Below, piece by piece: positions 1 to 12,178 of a stretch of DNA of 64,000 bases (within the stretch, counting starts at the first letter, position 1; each line of letters starts with the position of its first letter). The DNA is from Phoronis australis (lineage: Eukaryota > Phoronida > Phoronidae), in NCBI GenBank assembly GCA_002633005.1, contig NMRA01000959.1:1-64000 (forward strand). The letters run 5' to 3'. The notes beneath the pieces were generated by a model. The model had not been told where the DNA came from. It saw nothing but the letters and a program-made list of their open reading frames with translations, and ran no database searches. The translations under genes were made by a program, and so were the position numbers.

Positions 1-1800
1 TTCTTCCTCCTAGCATTCTCAGTTCTTACACTGCAAACCAACTTCATATTACTCCACGTGCATCATGTATCTTTACAATACATTGTATAAGGTCCAGATT
101 TCTCGGTCGAACAAGGAGTGTATTACAATAGGAGTCTTCACTCCACCGTCTTGCAATTCGCCGCAATGGTTATCGGTCCAAAAACTAGCGCCCCAAGCGG
201 GCAATAATTAACACCAAGTAGTGTCGGGGTCCGCACCATGTAAACACTGATAAATTCATACAATGGTGTTTTACGAACAATAAAATTATTGTGTGGTTGA
301 AAATGGGTAAAATACGTTAACTCATATCCACTTATAATCGCATGAGAATAAAGGTGTGTGTTTTACTTAATATTAAAGTGAATTTGCTTTCATTTTCTTG
401 AAGCTCCCTTGAAAACCCATCCGTCAGTGTGTTTAATGTTGTGATTTTTTTGTAACATTTCATACCTTCTCGGACTACACAATGTTAGTGATTGGTCGTG
501 TGGGTTCAGAGGGTCGCTGCCCTCAAGTGCCAGTAAGGGGGTACAATGGAGGAGTGCAAACCAGGTAAAAACCAATGTGGTAGGAAACATCGTCAAAAAT
601 TTTGATTGCTTCCCCGATCATTGACAACATGCGCTCAGGTGATGACAAGACTTTGTCCTCGGTTTGTGCAAAACTCCAAGACTTTTGCTCCCGTCAAAAA
701 CATCATGGTTTTGTTTCATGTTTGAGTTTTCAATCCGGAAAATTACATTTGATACGTCCATGGACAACAAAATTTCAATAATTGCTTTTGGGGATTCAGG
801 AGGCATTTGCCCCCGGGTGCCAGGAAGGGGATATATGGGAGGAGAGCAAAACAGGTATAACGCAATTGGTGTGTCACAAGGTGTTGAACACCTTCTATCC
901 TCACACAGTTTGGTTGCTAGACCACTATGACCATTAGCAACATGTACATGTATTGAGGGGGTGATTAGGCTTTAGTTGGCTCTCGTTTTGTGCATGGCCT
1001 GTCCTCATGTGGTTATGTCAGCACCATTCTGGGTAATTCCAACTTTTCATTTCATAGTACACCCCTTTCACTGGTGGTTTCATCTGTACCCAATAAGTTC
1101 GCATACATTACCAGCAATTCGTAAACTAGGTCATCCGCCAGGTTCTCTGCGAAAACTAGGTCATCGCTTATGGACCAGTTAGCGCTTCACTCTCCGCGTG
1201 TCTCAGTGTCTACTGGAGAGAAGCACCAGAAAGGTTGTTCTACATTTTGTAGCCCAAAATTACCAAAGTTCAAATATATTCCGTTGAAAAGGAAAGCCGG
1301 ACAAAACATATTAGTACAGATGTCTGGCCAATCAGGAGTCACTACTCGTAAGCAAATCAAAGCTGTCCTTACTCGTTGCCTTGTCTCGCACTACCCGTCA
1401 ATCGACTAGTTTTCAGTTCGCAATGCAACTATACAATTCTCATAAATTCAACTTGTAATGACCCCTTTCAATTTTAAACCATGTCCGAAGTACTCGGAAA
1501 CAAATTATTGTTAGGTACAACGAGTTTTTTTTTTTCTCTGAAGTGGATCGTAAACACCTCAGGTGGCTGAGTTTTCCGCACATAGCTACTTTGGCCTAGA
1601 GCTGAATTCTTAGCTCCCGCACTATGGGCCGGGCCGGTCAAGGGCCAATCCCTGTTGTACGCACTACTTAAGCATTGGAATCAAATTGTTATATATAGAG
1701 AAAACGTTTATTAGTATACTGGTGTGAATATTATCAGTGATTTAACCAAAAACTTCGAATTAACTAGACCCACTAATGCTAGTCTATGACGATAAACTGA
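1..1800. other. Intergenic, no gene recognised
   Basis: Only short open frames without domain similarity or convincing splice sites are seen. A short word (aaactaggtcatc) occurs twice near 1120-1165. No RNA gene or element ends were recognised. Confidence 0.5.
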
Positions 1801-1804
1801 TATC

Positions 1805-2130
1805 AAAAGGCCAAAATTGGCAATTTTCGGCGACCCCATGTTAAATACAAAATTTTGTCTAATTTTCTTCAAAATCCTACATTTCAATCTTGATTATACT
1901 GACATCTGTTGGGTCTATCGGCAACTAACCGCACATGAAAGGCTTGGTAGAAAATTATCGTTTTCTCACATGCACTTTCGGGTTTTTAGCGGCGATTCCA
2001 CTGATCGAAGCGACAAAATAAGCCAAAACTTTGGCCATACCATGTTAAACATAAAATTTTTTCCAATTTTGCTGAAACTTGGCCACGTTTTTAACAAAAT
2101 ACTTATCTATGTTATGTGCTATCGGCAAAT
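1805..2130. repeat. Imperfect two-copy tandem duplication (~210 bp spacing)
   Basis: The stretch from about 1808 (ggccaaaattggcaa, then ccatgttaaatacaaaattt) recurs from about 2018 (agccaaaactttggcc, then ccatgttaaacataaaattt). Each copy is followed by a similar 'ctatcggcaa' segment. The copies are clearly diverged. The open frames running through them look like by-products of the repeat. No gene is recognised. Confidence 0.6.
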
Positions 2131-2304
2131 GTGATTGATTCATAAATAAGACCCTCACGCTGTGTTTTCTGCGAATCCCATGTATTCTGAAGGGGGCTAA
2201 CTGAGTGATTTTCGCGCATGCGCAATTCACGGTTTCAATATTGCTGGTAATGAAGTTCCCTATTCACTGCACCAGGCTACTAGCAATGAAGACAATTGTT
2301 TTGG

Positions 2305-3450
2305 GAAGTACGAAAATTAAGAAACTTTAGCATGCCGTTATTATTGACAGGGACACGATAGAACGAATTTGGATTTTGACTATAGTCTTGATACAGCGAG
2401 CTGCTTAGACCACTGCGTCAGTGTCTCCGTTAGACCCAAAAATTTCACAGAGCCCGGGTAGTTCACTGACCCCCCAACATGTTTCTCGAGCCTTGGACTA
2501 TAATACTCCACGGGCGCGGTAGAGCTAACGTCCGTCGGCCTCTGCACACAAAATCTGTGAGTTAACCAGCACTCACCTTGCACGTTGCAGCCGTTTAAGT
2601 GAAAAACAATCTAGTAAACGCCATTTTCTTGCATAATCCTCCGCCCTTTGCAACAAAAAAGACTGTCGTCGATGACCCGCACACGCGCGCTCCCTCATTC
2701 TCATACGCAGACGAACTTCAAAACAAACGTCACGTGACAACAACAGACGTGTTCATCCAGAGATTTTTCTCGTGCTGTGGGTTACGGTGTAGCGAAGATT
2801 TGGACTTAATCACAATTAATCTGGACTCCACATGAACTTTAAAAATTGTAAAACATAAGGAAGATTTCAGGTAATTTGTTGAGTAGAAACTATATTTTTA
2901 TTCAGGAGTTGAAGTTTTCCTATTGACGATCGCGATTCAGCGAAGCATCAGTCAGCAAGTTTTCGCCCTGTGATGAGCACAATTTTTGAAAAATTATCGT
3001 AATTTAACAACGGAAGTTGATAGCAATGCACTACAATTTTGTAGAAAGACTGTCATAGGCTACAAATACGTCACAGAGCGTAAATTTGATGAAACTTAGT
3101 TTCCGATTTTACCCGTTTGGGAACCCGGGTTTCAACTGCTGTGGGCTACAATGAGCGTCGGACTCCCCTCCCCGTGATATGATTTTTTCTAGGCGTAGCC
3201 AATACAGTATACAGCTTTCCACCAAGGCTAGGTGATGCTATGACATTATTCTTTGTTGCATTAGTAACTGGTCTTGGCTAATTATCATTTTATGGCCTGG
3301 TCATCCATTCAGCCAAAAGTAGTTCCAGAGATGGCTTATCAGCCAATTATTCACTTATGCTGACTCACAATAGAAGCCTGATAAGAGTGAAGGTGGATAA
3401 ATGCGGATTTCCTACAGTTTCTTGTGGTAGTGGATGTGTTCAAGACATGA
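2305..3450. repeat. Dispersed 1.15-kb repeat, copy 1
   Basis: This block matches 7662-8815 almost end to end in the same orientation, with scattered substitutions and small indels. A diverged part also matches 23225-23505 in the opposite orientation. Read on the minus strand it resembles the 5' end of a transposon-borne gene: a GC-richer stretch, an ATGGCG in good context near 2622, then a strong splice donor (CAAG|GTGAGTG) at about 2577-2588 that is kept in all three copies. In this copy the short frame after the ATG is closed by a stop before the donor. No terminal inverted repeats were found. The family is not recognised. Confidence 0.8.
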
Positions 3451-6161
3451 TATTACTGGTGTATTATGCAAACAAGCTATATTCTACACCATTAATCATT
3501 GGCACAGTCATTGAGGCACAAATTTTACCCAGTCTCAAGTGCTTTGTATGATTTTTGTTGCCAGACAATGCCAGAATATCCTCCTAATAACATTCAGACT
3601 AAGTTTGCAGTTGTGCAATAGGTGTCACTTAACATTTTTTTTAAATTTAACTGTTTACAATTAGTCTACAATAGTATAACATGTAATGTGAGTGTATTAT
3701 TGTTCAATACCATGACATAGATGGGACCATATTACTTGGTTTACAAAAAAGGTAGCAAAAACTGTTGTTTTTACAAATATAAGTTTTCTAAGCTCTATGG
3801 TGGTTACAGTGCAACTTCAAACTCAAAATTCTCAAAAATGTGCAACTTTTTGTGTGGAACCTTTTTACATTTTGAAAACAATATAGTAAATGAGTGAAAA
3901 AACACCAAAATAAAATTGCCCCCTTAAAGTTCACGTGTACTCACAAAAACCATTTTCTAGAAGCCCTACACATTCTGGTCCACCGCCTATAAACAAAACG
4001 CTTGTTGCAGTCACTATAATAAATACAATAAATATTAAAATAAAAACTAAGACACATCATAACCAGAGATCACTTAAAAGGCTTTGTAGCAGTATGCTAG
4101 CTATGGGTAATGGTAGCTGAAATCTTCCAACATTTAACATTGTAGGAATTGTGTGCATTTGGTGCATTCTCATTTTAACTTGTTGCATAACATGGTACAT
4201 GTATGGTTAAGCATTCTAATGCCACCATCATTGTTAATGTTCTCGGCACAGTGCACATTGTATACACTGTTAAAATGAACCAGTTACATGTAATTCTATT
4301 CACAGTCAGGGGTAAAACACAAACAATAAATAACTGCCGATTTACCGTATACCTTTAATAAGTTTGAAAGATTCTAGTCGCACGCAAACCCTTAAGTAAG
4401 TCGTCAATATATTAGAAAAACTTGCCTTCACAAAATATATGACTGGAAAATGTTACGACAGTTACATGCAATTTTAAAGTAAACGTGTAGTGCACCTAAA
4501 AATAGAACATGTATCAGTTTTCTTCTAACGACACATAGACCTAATTCACGCTGACAGGAGGCGCGTTCCAAAAAGATGCTCGCTACAATAGCTCTTGGCT
4601 TATCGGCATTCTGGTTGTACTCCACTTTGCTCGAAGGGCTAAAAAATACGGACACACAACTGTCTAACCGTCTCTTTTACAATCCCTAAGGATGTTGAAG
4701 TTCGGAAGCGTTGGGTCGTTGCAATACGCGTGGACGAAGGAATTATGTCCGTGTAAAATTAATAAATGTTTTCGAAAATTTGGATCATATTTTGTCGCAT
4801 CTATTCTCGGTCGGTTGCTGAGCTTCAACGACCTGGAATTTTCGGCCGGCCAGGCTGTGTTTTCATGACTGCAGGTTGAAAAATGAGGCATTTTTCTTTC
4901 CAAAATTGTCATGGCCCTCAATCTCTCGATTTTAAAACCGAATATCAACCCCATTCCTCCCTCAAAAATATTGAAAAATCCCCCCAAATAACCCCACGAA
5001 GACCTAAATACTCTTGAGCACTCAGTGAGTTCTCTCCCGCGAAGTTCAAATCGCCTGTAGATACACAGGTGACAATTTGAAAGAGCACAAAATGTTCATC
5101 GCAGCGAGCCTCGCTTTGGATTTTAATGTCTGCAGAGTGAATTAGGTCTATAGAACCCACAATCTGTTATCAACGTTGTGTCTATGTCAGTTTATGTCTC
5201 CATCATCTCAACTTTGCAAAGTTTTAAGAAAAATGAGGTGCAAACATGTTGTATCCGTGGACACAAAGAGCTATTTTGAAATCGTTCATTTTGTGTGACT
5301 TGTGTCTGAAGACATTTCTGACAGAGCATTGTAACAGTTGGTGTTATTTATCGGTTGGACTTCATTACCCCTATCAAACAGTGAATTGTTTGTGTTATTT
5401 CGTTATACATCGCCGATAATAAAAATGTTTTTCCATAATTACGTATTTCCAAATTGATTCCCCGGATATGGAATGGGACAATTATCATGTTATTACCTTT
5501 GTTGTTTTGCGGTCATTGAGCCCTACAATTTTGCTAAATTTTAAAACAAATATATGTTCAGGTGACTCAATGGCTTGCAGATCACTGAAATATTATAGAA
5601 TAAGTTTTACATAACCTGTTCTATCAGAAAATGTATCGCATACTATTCACCAAATCAGAATCCATTCGGATGTTTAGCAAGGACTTGGTCTGTCACTAAT
5701 GTGACGAGATTTCAACCCACAAACATGAACCAAAATACACAGGGACATAAGTTTTTGAAACACTTTTCAGGTCTTGAATTTTTTCGAATCAGGGATAATT
5801 GAGCAATTACGAATTTTAACGTAACATCGTTACATTTATGCTTTTGCTCGGACAACGGTTGCATGTTCACATCTCACGCCAGTTTCACTGTACGATGTTA
5901 TTGCAAAAGTATAAGGAGGACAAATTTAAAGTATTGTGTGGTTAACCTGACCTGTGTCTGGATATCAATGTGTACGTTCCGTAATAATTAACCAGATAGC
6001 TATTCTCATAAACCCTAACAGATTCTTGTAAACTTTTGAGGGCAGGCTGATTAAACAATCAAACATTGAAAAACATATTTAGCACAAAACAAGTGACGGA
6101 CGTTGACCCGAACACTTTACAATGATGACGAAACGTTTGCTAAGCCAATGTTTACCCTCAC
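3451..6161. other. Intergenic, no gene recognised
   Basis: AT-rich sequence with short unrelated frames. The longest minus-strand frames (4664-4987 and 4945-5160) have no recognisable domain and no clear exon boundaries, so they are not annotated as genes. An intron of the minus-strand exon at 6162-6212 could lie here. Confidence 0.4.
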
Positions 6162-6212
6162 CTCTTCAACTTCTTTCTCAGTGAGAAGAACGTTGCCGGG
6201 TTTCTGAGCCAT
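6162..6212 (-). CDS. Possible first coding exon, unknown protein (17 codons)
   Basis: On the minus strand an ATG at 6212-6210 opens a 17-codon frame that reads MAQKPGNVLLTEKEVEE. It runs straight into a good splice donor, GAG|GTGAGG, with the exon ending in phase 0 at 6162. The residue mix (an MAQK start followed by a Glu/Lys-rich helix) looks protein-like, and CCACAG|GG about 35 bases upstream could be an acceptor for a 5'UTR exon. I do not recognise the protein and found no following exon below 6155. It is short, so chance occurrence is possible. Confidence 0.35.
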
Positions 6213-7661
6213 GTCGTAACTATGAACTTTTGGATCCCTGTGGTTACAACACAATGTTTTTATAAGATATAAGCAGTTTCTGTATCAATGAGTTGGGTCA
6301 CAACTTTCGATGCGTGATTGCTGAAATTAGGTCACCAACGCAGCCAATAGATGACTGGTAATGTTGTTATCTTCGTCTATAACGTTACGGTCGCAGGAAG
6401 CGGGGAGGCACGTTTCTTCCATTAAAGCTTGCAGAGGCCAGGGTTAAACATTGTTAATTGTTGGGAGAGGGGGAGACTTATTGCAACCAGAGTGATCTAA
6501 TTAATGCAATGCAATTTTCATACGTGTCCATGCATTTCCAAAAAGTCGAGAAATTTTGTAAACACAACTTGTGTTTAAATTCCAGAAAGCAAATTTAGGA
6601 ATGCAAAACTATTTTGTTCTCGATAGACCCCCTTCCGGCAAAGGAAACTGGACAAACCCGTTGCTTGCATAGTCACTTGATAAAATTTTATACCTGACAG
6701 AATGCTGCTCCTTTGTTATTTGTTTTTATATGAAAGCATATGGATGGGACGCTAGGGGCACAACCATTGGAAGGTGTTTTAGGGGCACATTCATGATTGG
6801 ATGAGTCCTGATGAAGGCTTCTACGCCATCACGCAAACTTGTTTGTGTTTCAAAACTCTTTAACACGACGAGTTATAAGTAAATTTGAGGAAGTGATGTT
6901 GATAAGAAATGAGGCGTGAAAAGTTATTAGTACGGAGAAGAAGGACTACGACATTTACCACTCAGTCAACTATTTGATTTTATACACCAGGTGTTCCTGA
7001 GGAAGTAAGGTTTTGGTGCTCAAGTGTTATCTGCTTAAATTGCTGCATCGACACAAATTTAATCTTTCCGAGGTGCAAATTTCACCTTTGCTAATGCTAT
7101 GAACATTCCCACTAAATAAAATTGATTCTAACCCCAGTGGTTAAGGTAAACGGCGGGGTATGGAAAATTGAACTAGACCGTATTTATCCACCTTGGCTGA
7201 GTCACACTCTGCTCACGACCAAAGGGATGCCGCCAGGCTGCTCTAGTCATCGAGTCACGAGCGAGGGGCTGATTACAATCTAGCTAGCAGACTGTACTTT
7301 TTATGGTGAGAGTTTTACGTAGTTTTTACTGTAATATTTGAAAAGAGGAGCGAAAACAAATATGAGTACAACTTTGATTTTTTCAAATCGGCCCAGGATA
7401 AGAGATTTTGCAACACAGCAACACTCACGATTACTTTCATTCGGCGCGCACTAATACAAAAATATATGACCCAAGTTATTTAGATTTTGGAACACATGCA
7501 TTGCAATATTCAAAATACTTCTATTATGAATCTTACAAGCTGTAAAACGACGTTGTTAATTTCATTGTGTTCATTCATTGTCATCCGTCAAATCGGCAAT
7601 TTCCGAGATGTGATCTGCGGCGTGCGCGTATGTGTACAAAACACGTGATTGTTATGTTCCT
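6213..7661. other. Intergenic, no gene recognised
   Basis: Nothing beyond short frames. It may contain the promoter of the exon at 6162-6212, but no defined core element could be assigned. Confidence 0.4.
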
Positions 7662-8815
7662 GAAGTACGAAAATTAAGAAGGCTTTAACATGCCGTTATT
7701 ATTGACAGGGACACGATAAAACGAATTTGGATTTTGACTATAGTCTTGATACAGCGATCTGACTGACCACTGCGTCAGTGTCTCCGTTAGACCCAGAAAT
7801 TTCACACAGCCCGGGTAGTTCATTTCGTCCCCAACATGTAGATCGAGCCTTGGACTATTAATACTCCACGGCAGAGCTAACGACAGTCGGCCTGTGCACA
7901 CAAAATCTGTGAGTTAACCAGCACTCACCTTGCACGTTACAGCCGTTTAAGTGAAAAACAATCTAGTAAACGCCATTTTCTTGCATAATCCTCCGCCTTT
8001 TGTAACAAAAAAGTCTATCGTCGATGACCCGCACACGCACGCTCACTCACTCTCATACACAGACGACCTTCAAAACAAACGTCACGTGACAACAACATGT
8101 GTGTTCATCCAGAGATTTTTCTCTTGTTGTGGAGTACGATGTAGCGCACATTTGGACTTAATCGCAATTAATCTGGACTCCACATGAACTTTAAAAATTG
8201 TAAAACATCAGGAAGATTTCAGGTAATTTGTTGAGTCGAAACTATATTTTTATTCAAGAGTACAAGTTTTCCTATTGACGATGGCGATTCAGCGGCGACG
8301 CATCAGTCAGCAAGTTTTCGCCCTGTGATGAGCGCAATTTTTTGAAAAATTATCGTAATTTAACAACGGAAGTTCATAGCAATGCACCACAATTTTGTAG
8401 AAAGACTGCCATAGGCTAAAAATTCGTCACAAAACGTAAATTTTATGAATCCTAGCTTCCGATTTTACCCGTTTGGGAAACCGGCTTTCAAATGCCGTAG
8501 GCTACAATAAGAATCCCCTCCCCATGAAATGATTTTTTCTAAGCCTTTATTAGAGCCAATACATTATACAGCTTTCCACCAAGGCTAGGTGATACTACGA
8601 CATTATTCTTTGTTGCATTAGTAACTGGTCTTGGCTAATATTATCATTTTATGGCCTGGTCATCCATTCAGCCAAAAGTAGTTCCAGAGGTGGCTTATCA
8701 GCCAATTATTCACGCATGCTGACTTACAATAGAAGCCTGATAAAAGTGAAGGTGGATAAATGCGGTGTTCCTACAGTTTCTTGTTTTATTGGATGTGTTC
8801 ACGACATGACAAGAT
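7662..8815. repeat. Dispersed 1.15-kb repeat, copy 2
   Basis: Second copy of the 2305-3450 block, same orientation, beginning at the shared word gaagtacgaaaattaag and ending near 'ggatgtgttca.gacatga'. Small indels occur, for example after the tgattttttct word near 8531. The minus-strand ATGGCG and the CAAG|GTGAGTG donor-like site (about 7928-7940) are conserved. Conserved open frames on both strands across the two copies follow from nucleotide identity and are not taken as genes. Confidence 0.8.
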
Positions 8816-10648
8816 AATGCTACTTGTTTTTTCAATTTGTATTTCAAACTCGGTGTTTTTATAGGAATTCGTGAAATGTTGCATTCCACGAAACGACTGA
8901 CCCAATTTTAGGCATGTCAGCCAATGGCTCGTACAAACAGGTTTCATGACCCACGACCCCTGTCGAGGTGTGGTTCGCCGTCGTCCACGCCTTTATTCTT
9001 CTAAGTCTCGAGCAACTCGCATATATAATTATCATGACAAGTGATGTGCTGAAAAGCTCTTGTGTTAGTAACAAATTACATGTAGGAGATTCATGCAACA
9101 TTAAGGGGATTAATCATAAACTTGTGTGACGTCACAACATTCTAAGCAATTCGGACAAGGATCTGGAAAATTACGAAAGAAAATGAAACGCTTGCAGCTG
9201 GCCCATTTTGAATCTAGTTCTATTGTACATGTATGTCACTGAATATCGACAGTTTGCACTTATTTTCTACCTCATTTGCAAATTCACGCTATGTTTCTAC
9301 TTTTTTACAAAGATCACAACGAAAGTACAGGAATAAGTTTAGAAATGGTAAATGATCCACTAATTTTGATTTTCAAGGAACAATACTAAAACGAAGGTTT
9401 CGGAAATCAAAAGATTTGAAAATGCATTGCGTTCCAAAGTCGTGTCTATTTTTGTGTCAAAATTTGACTCACTTTTTGGTCGGGTTGGCCATCATGCTCT
9501 ACGAGTTTATTTTTTTAAATTTTCTAACATTCAATTTTAAAGACACATGATCTTATGTTTCATTCTCTAGAATCCAAGTGTCTTCACATAAGTTTAAACA
9601 TGCAGTTGTAGTAACGATTTAAAAACTGCTCACAATTTATCACGTAGGACTGCGTTGCACCGAATACATTCGGACTTCTGTTGAACTGAACCCATATGCA
9701 ACCGGCTAGTTGGTCATCGGCATACATGTATCTCTAAGCCTGTAACATTTGTAGTCACACAGTTACCAGTAGCCATTTTGGAAACCAGATCTTTTTCGGT
9801 GACCTTGTGATGCTTTCACTGACACATGAGTGCGTTACTTTTTTACGCAAACACTTACAATTTATTGATTTTAGACACTAAAGAGTACATTGTATAGATA
9901 CGATGCAAACGTATTAACAATAGTCTTTATATGTCCAGCTTACAGACAGTAGTTACAAGATGAACAGTAGTGTATGTACAAAGTGAATCACTGCTTTGCT
10001 TACCAGTGCCTGGCCTTGGTTATTCAATTTGTATTTTTACATGACTTTGTTCAGTTGGATTGCGCTTTCAGCTTTCATCATAGAACCATGGCCCTGGAAT
10101 TACAAACCTGGTTTCACAGCTGTTGCGCATGCATGAGCGTTGCTTGCATTTGTTTGTTTGAGTGTGTGTTGTTGCTATAAAATTTACAGTCATTGAAATC
10201 GTTCGCAACACCGCCGTTTTCCAATCAAATTAGACGAGCCACATCAAAGAAAGCCCTGTGTAGGTTCTCGTTGATTACACCAAAAGCAAATGTGAACAAT
10301 AACATCGTGTAATAGCAACAACAAAGGAGATGAACCAGAAATGTCGTTTATTTGACTTGTTTAACCATTGGGAAATCAACTTTCAAAAAGTTCTACCCTA
10401 TAAAAACAAAGACTGTCAGAATTTAGATCCCTCACACTTGCTGTTGGTACATGTACTTATAATACAATTTTCCTTGGTAAAACATGTATTAATTGAGCCA
10501 ACCTGTACATAGTTATACAGTAATATAAAATCTAATCAAGTACATCAAACAGAGTTGAAACATTGAACACTATAAATCCTTCATGCTGGATCAAATAAAA
10601 CATGACCACCTTGCCTGGAATCTTTCAGGCGTCAATTTATAATTTTTA
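8816..10648. other. Intergenic, no gene recognised
   Basis: AT-rich, with several ACATGTA-type palindromic words. Short frames at 8859-9101 (minus) and 9974-10180 (plus) show no domain or splice support. Confidence 0.5.
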
Positions 10649-11072
10649 CCAGGTTGTAGTAAACACAAACCTCCCATAAAAATGACACAACTCATTATTG
10701 TAAATAAGTGTTCCAGGTTGTGGTAAACACAGACCTTCCGTAAGATGTCACAATTTATAATTGTAAATATTTATTCCAGGTCGTGGTAAACACAAACCTA
10801 CCGTAAAATGACACAATTTATAATTGTAAATAATTATTCCAGGTTGTGGTAATTACAAGACTCTCGTAAAATTGACACAATTTATAATTGTAAATATTTA
10901 TTCCAGGTCGTAGTAAACACAAACCTACCGTAAAATGACACAATTTATAATTGTAAATAATTATTCCAGGTTGTGGTAATTACAAGCCTCTCGTAAAATT
11001 GACACAATTTATAATTGTAAATAATTATTCCAGGTCGTGGTAAACACAAACCTCCTATAAAAATGACACAGT
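10649..11072. repeat. Minisatellite, ~64-bp unit, ~6.6 copies
   Basis: The unit starts 'ccaggt.gtggtaa', runs through 'gacacaatttataattg' and ends 'taaataattatt'. Two unit types are seen, one with 'aacacaaacctaccg' and one with 'attacaagcctctcg'. They alternate in the middle of the array (A-B-A-B), which gives a higher-order period of about 127 bp. The array degrades at both ends. Confidence 0.9.
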
Positions 11073-11590
11073 TTTGGGCTAAGTCTGTTGCAGTTTTTCT
11101 CTAAAGGAATGAAATTTTACCAAGCAAGAAATTAAGTTTACAACTCCCAGTCTACAAGCTGTATCTCCAAGTAAAGCAGTAGACACAAAAATCCTGAACA
11201 AGTGAACTTTCCCAACACAAATGTAGAATTGTCAGTTAAAGAGCACAAAGACAATTGATTTACACCTATTTTCTTTAAGCAAGAGTTTTTGCCAATAAGA
11301 ATGTGGATGATATGGCTATGAAACCTTCTACATGTATGTCTGACATGGGAAGTATGATGTTAATTTACAGAAGGAATTTTTTTCAACCTACCATGTTTGC
11401 AAGCGTTAATATTAGCTGCAACACAGATGTTAGTGCAGCGTTTTCTCGAACGGGAGAAGAATCACACAAAATGCCTAACAGCGCTATTCTTGGTAATTTT
11501 TGTAGTTGAAAAGAAAAATGCGAGTGCTGCAAAACCCATCAAAACTTTCCTTTGGTTTTTTAGTCGTGCGAAAAAACTATGACTATGTCG
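11073..11590. other. Intergenic
   Basis: Short overlapping frames only. No domain or element is recognised. Confidence 0.4.
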
Positions 11591-11599
11591 CGTGGGAAA

Positions 11600-11770
11600 A
11601 GATAAGGGTGTACCACATATCAATTTTGCCGTATGTATAAAAGCGAGACACTTAGGAGGTGTGACGGAACGGCGGAAAAACCGAAATGATGGGACGGTCC
11701 TCCAAGAGCGCGCTACTTGGCAGATACACTTTACGCTGTCACCAACACGGTAAAATCTCACTGATTTCGG
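11600..11770 (+). repeat. Dispersed repeat related to 50886-51060
   Basis: Around 11650-11755 the DNA aligns with 50925-51035: 'cggaa.gg.ggaaaaa', 'gtgggacggtcc', then 'ggcagatacac' against 'ggaaaatacac', then 'cgctgtca.caac'. In both copies one frame keeps a matching peptide: GRS, then K, then G-K/R-Y-T-x-R-C-H/Q-Q. This suggests a shared, decayed coding segment, probably from a mobile element. The family is not recognised. Confidence 0.5.
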
Positions 11771-12007
11771 AGGTAAAAAATATTGATGTTTATGTTTTGA
11801 ACCTGTCAGATTTTAAGGAAACTCAGATGTATCCCTATCGGCAGATGTCCTCACTTGAAATAAACTACTCCAATGTTTAGAAAATCGGGTCGTTTTCGGC
11901 CTGCCTGTTATTTTGTGAAATGAATAAATATTACCAAAATAAGGTTTTCATAGTCAACTAATTGCGTTCTAGGTCCAAAATTGGTTTTCAACGTTCCACA
12001 AACTTCG

Positions 12008-12178
12008 GGCAATGTCATCAACGTCGCATTTCTGTCCCTCTAATTTCAGGCAATGCCATTAATGTCACATTTCTGCAACTCTAATTTCGGAAAATGCCAT
12101 AACTGTCCCATTTCTGTCCCTCTAATTTCGAACAATGCCATCAATGTCGCAATTCTTTCGCTCTAATTTCGGACAATG
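12008..12178. repeat. Minisatellite, 41-42-bp unit, ~4 copies
   Basis: The unit reads 'ggcaatgccatcaatgtcgc' followed by 'atttctgtccctctaatttc'. The four copies differ by scattered substitutions, and the last is cut short at 'gacaatgaaac'. No gene was found in or near it. Confidence 0.85.

Noticed and set aside
2599-2835. Conserved 78-codon plus-strand frame also at 7951-8187
   Set aside because: No ATG start. Conservation follows the nucleotide identity of the repeat, and the likely sense strand is minus.
4664-5160. Two overlapping minus-strand frames as exons of the gene starting at 6212
   Set aside because: Acceptor-like sites exist (for example tgtgtatctacag), but no donor, phase match or domain supports them.
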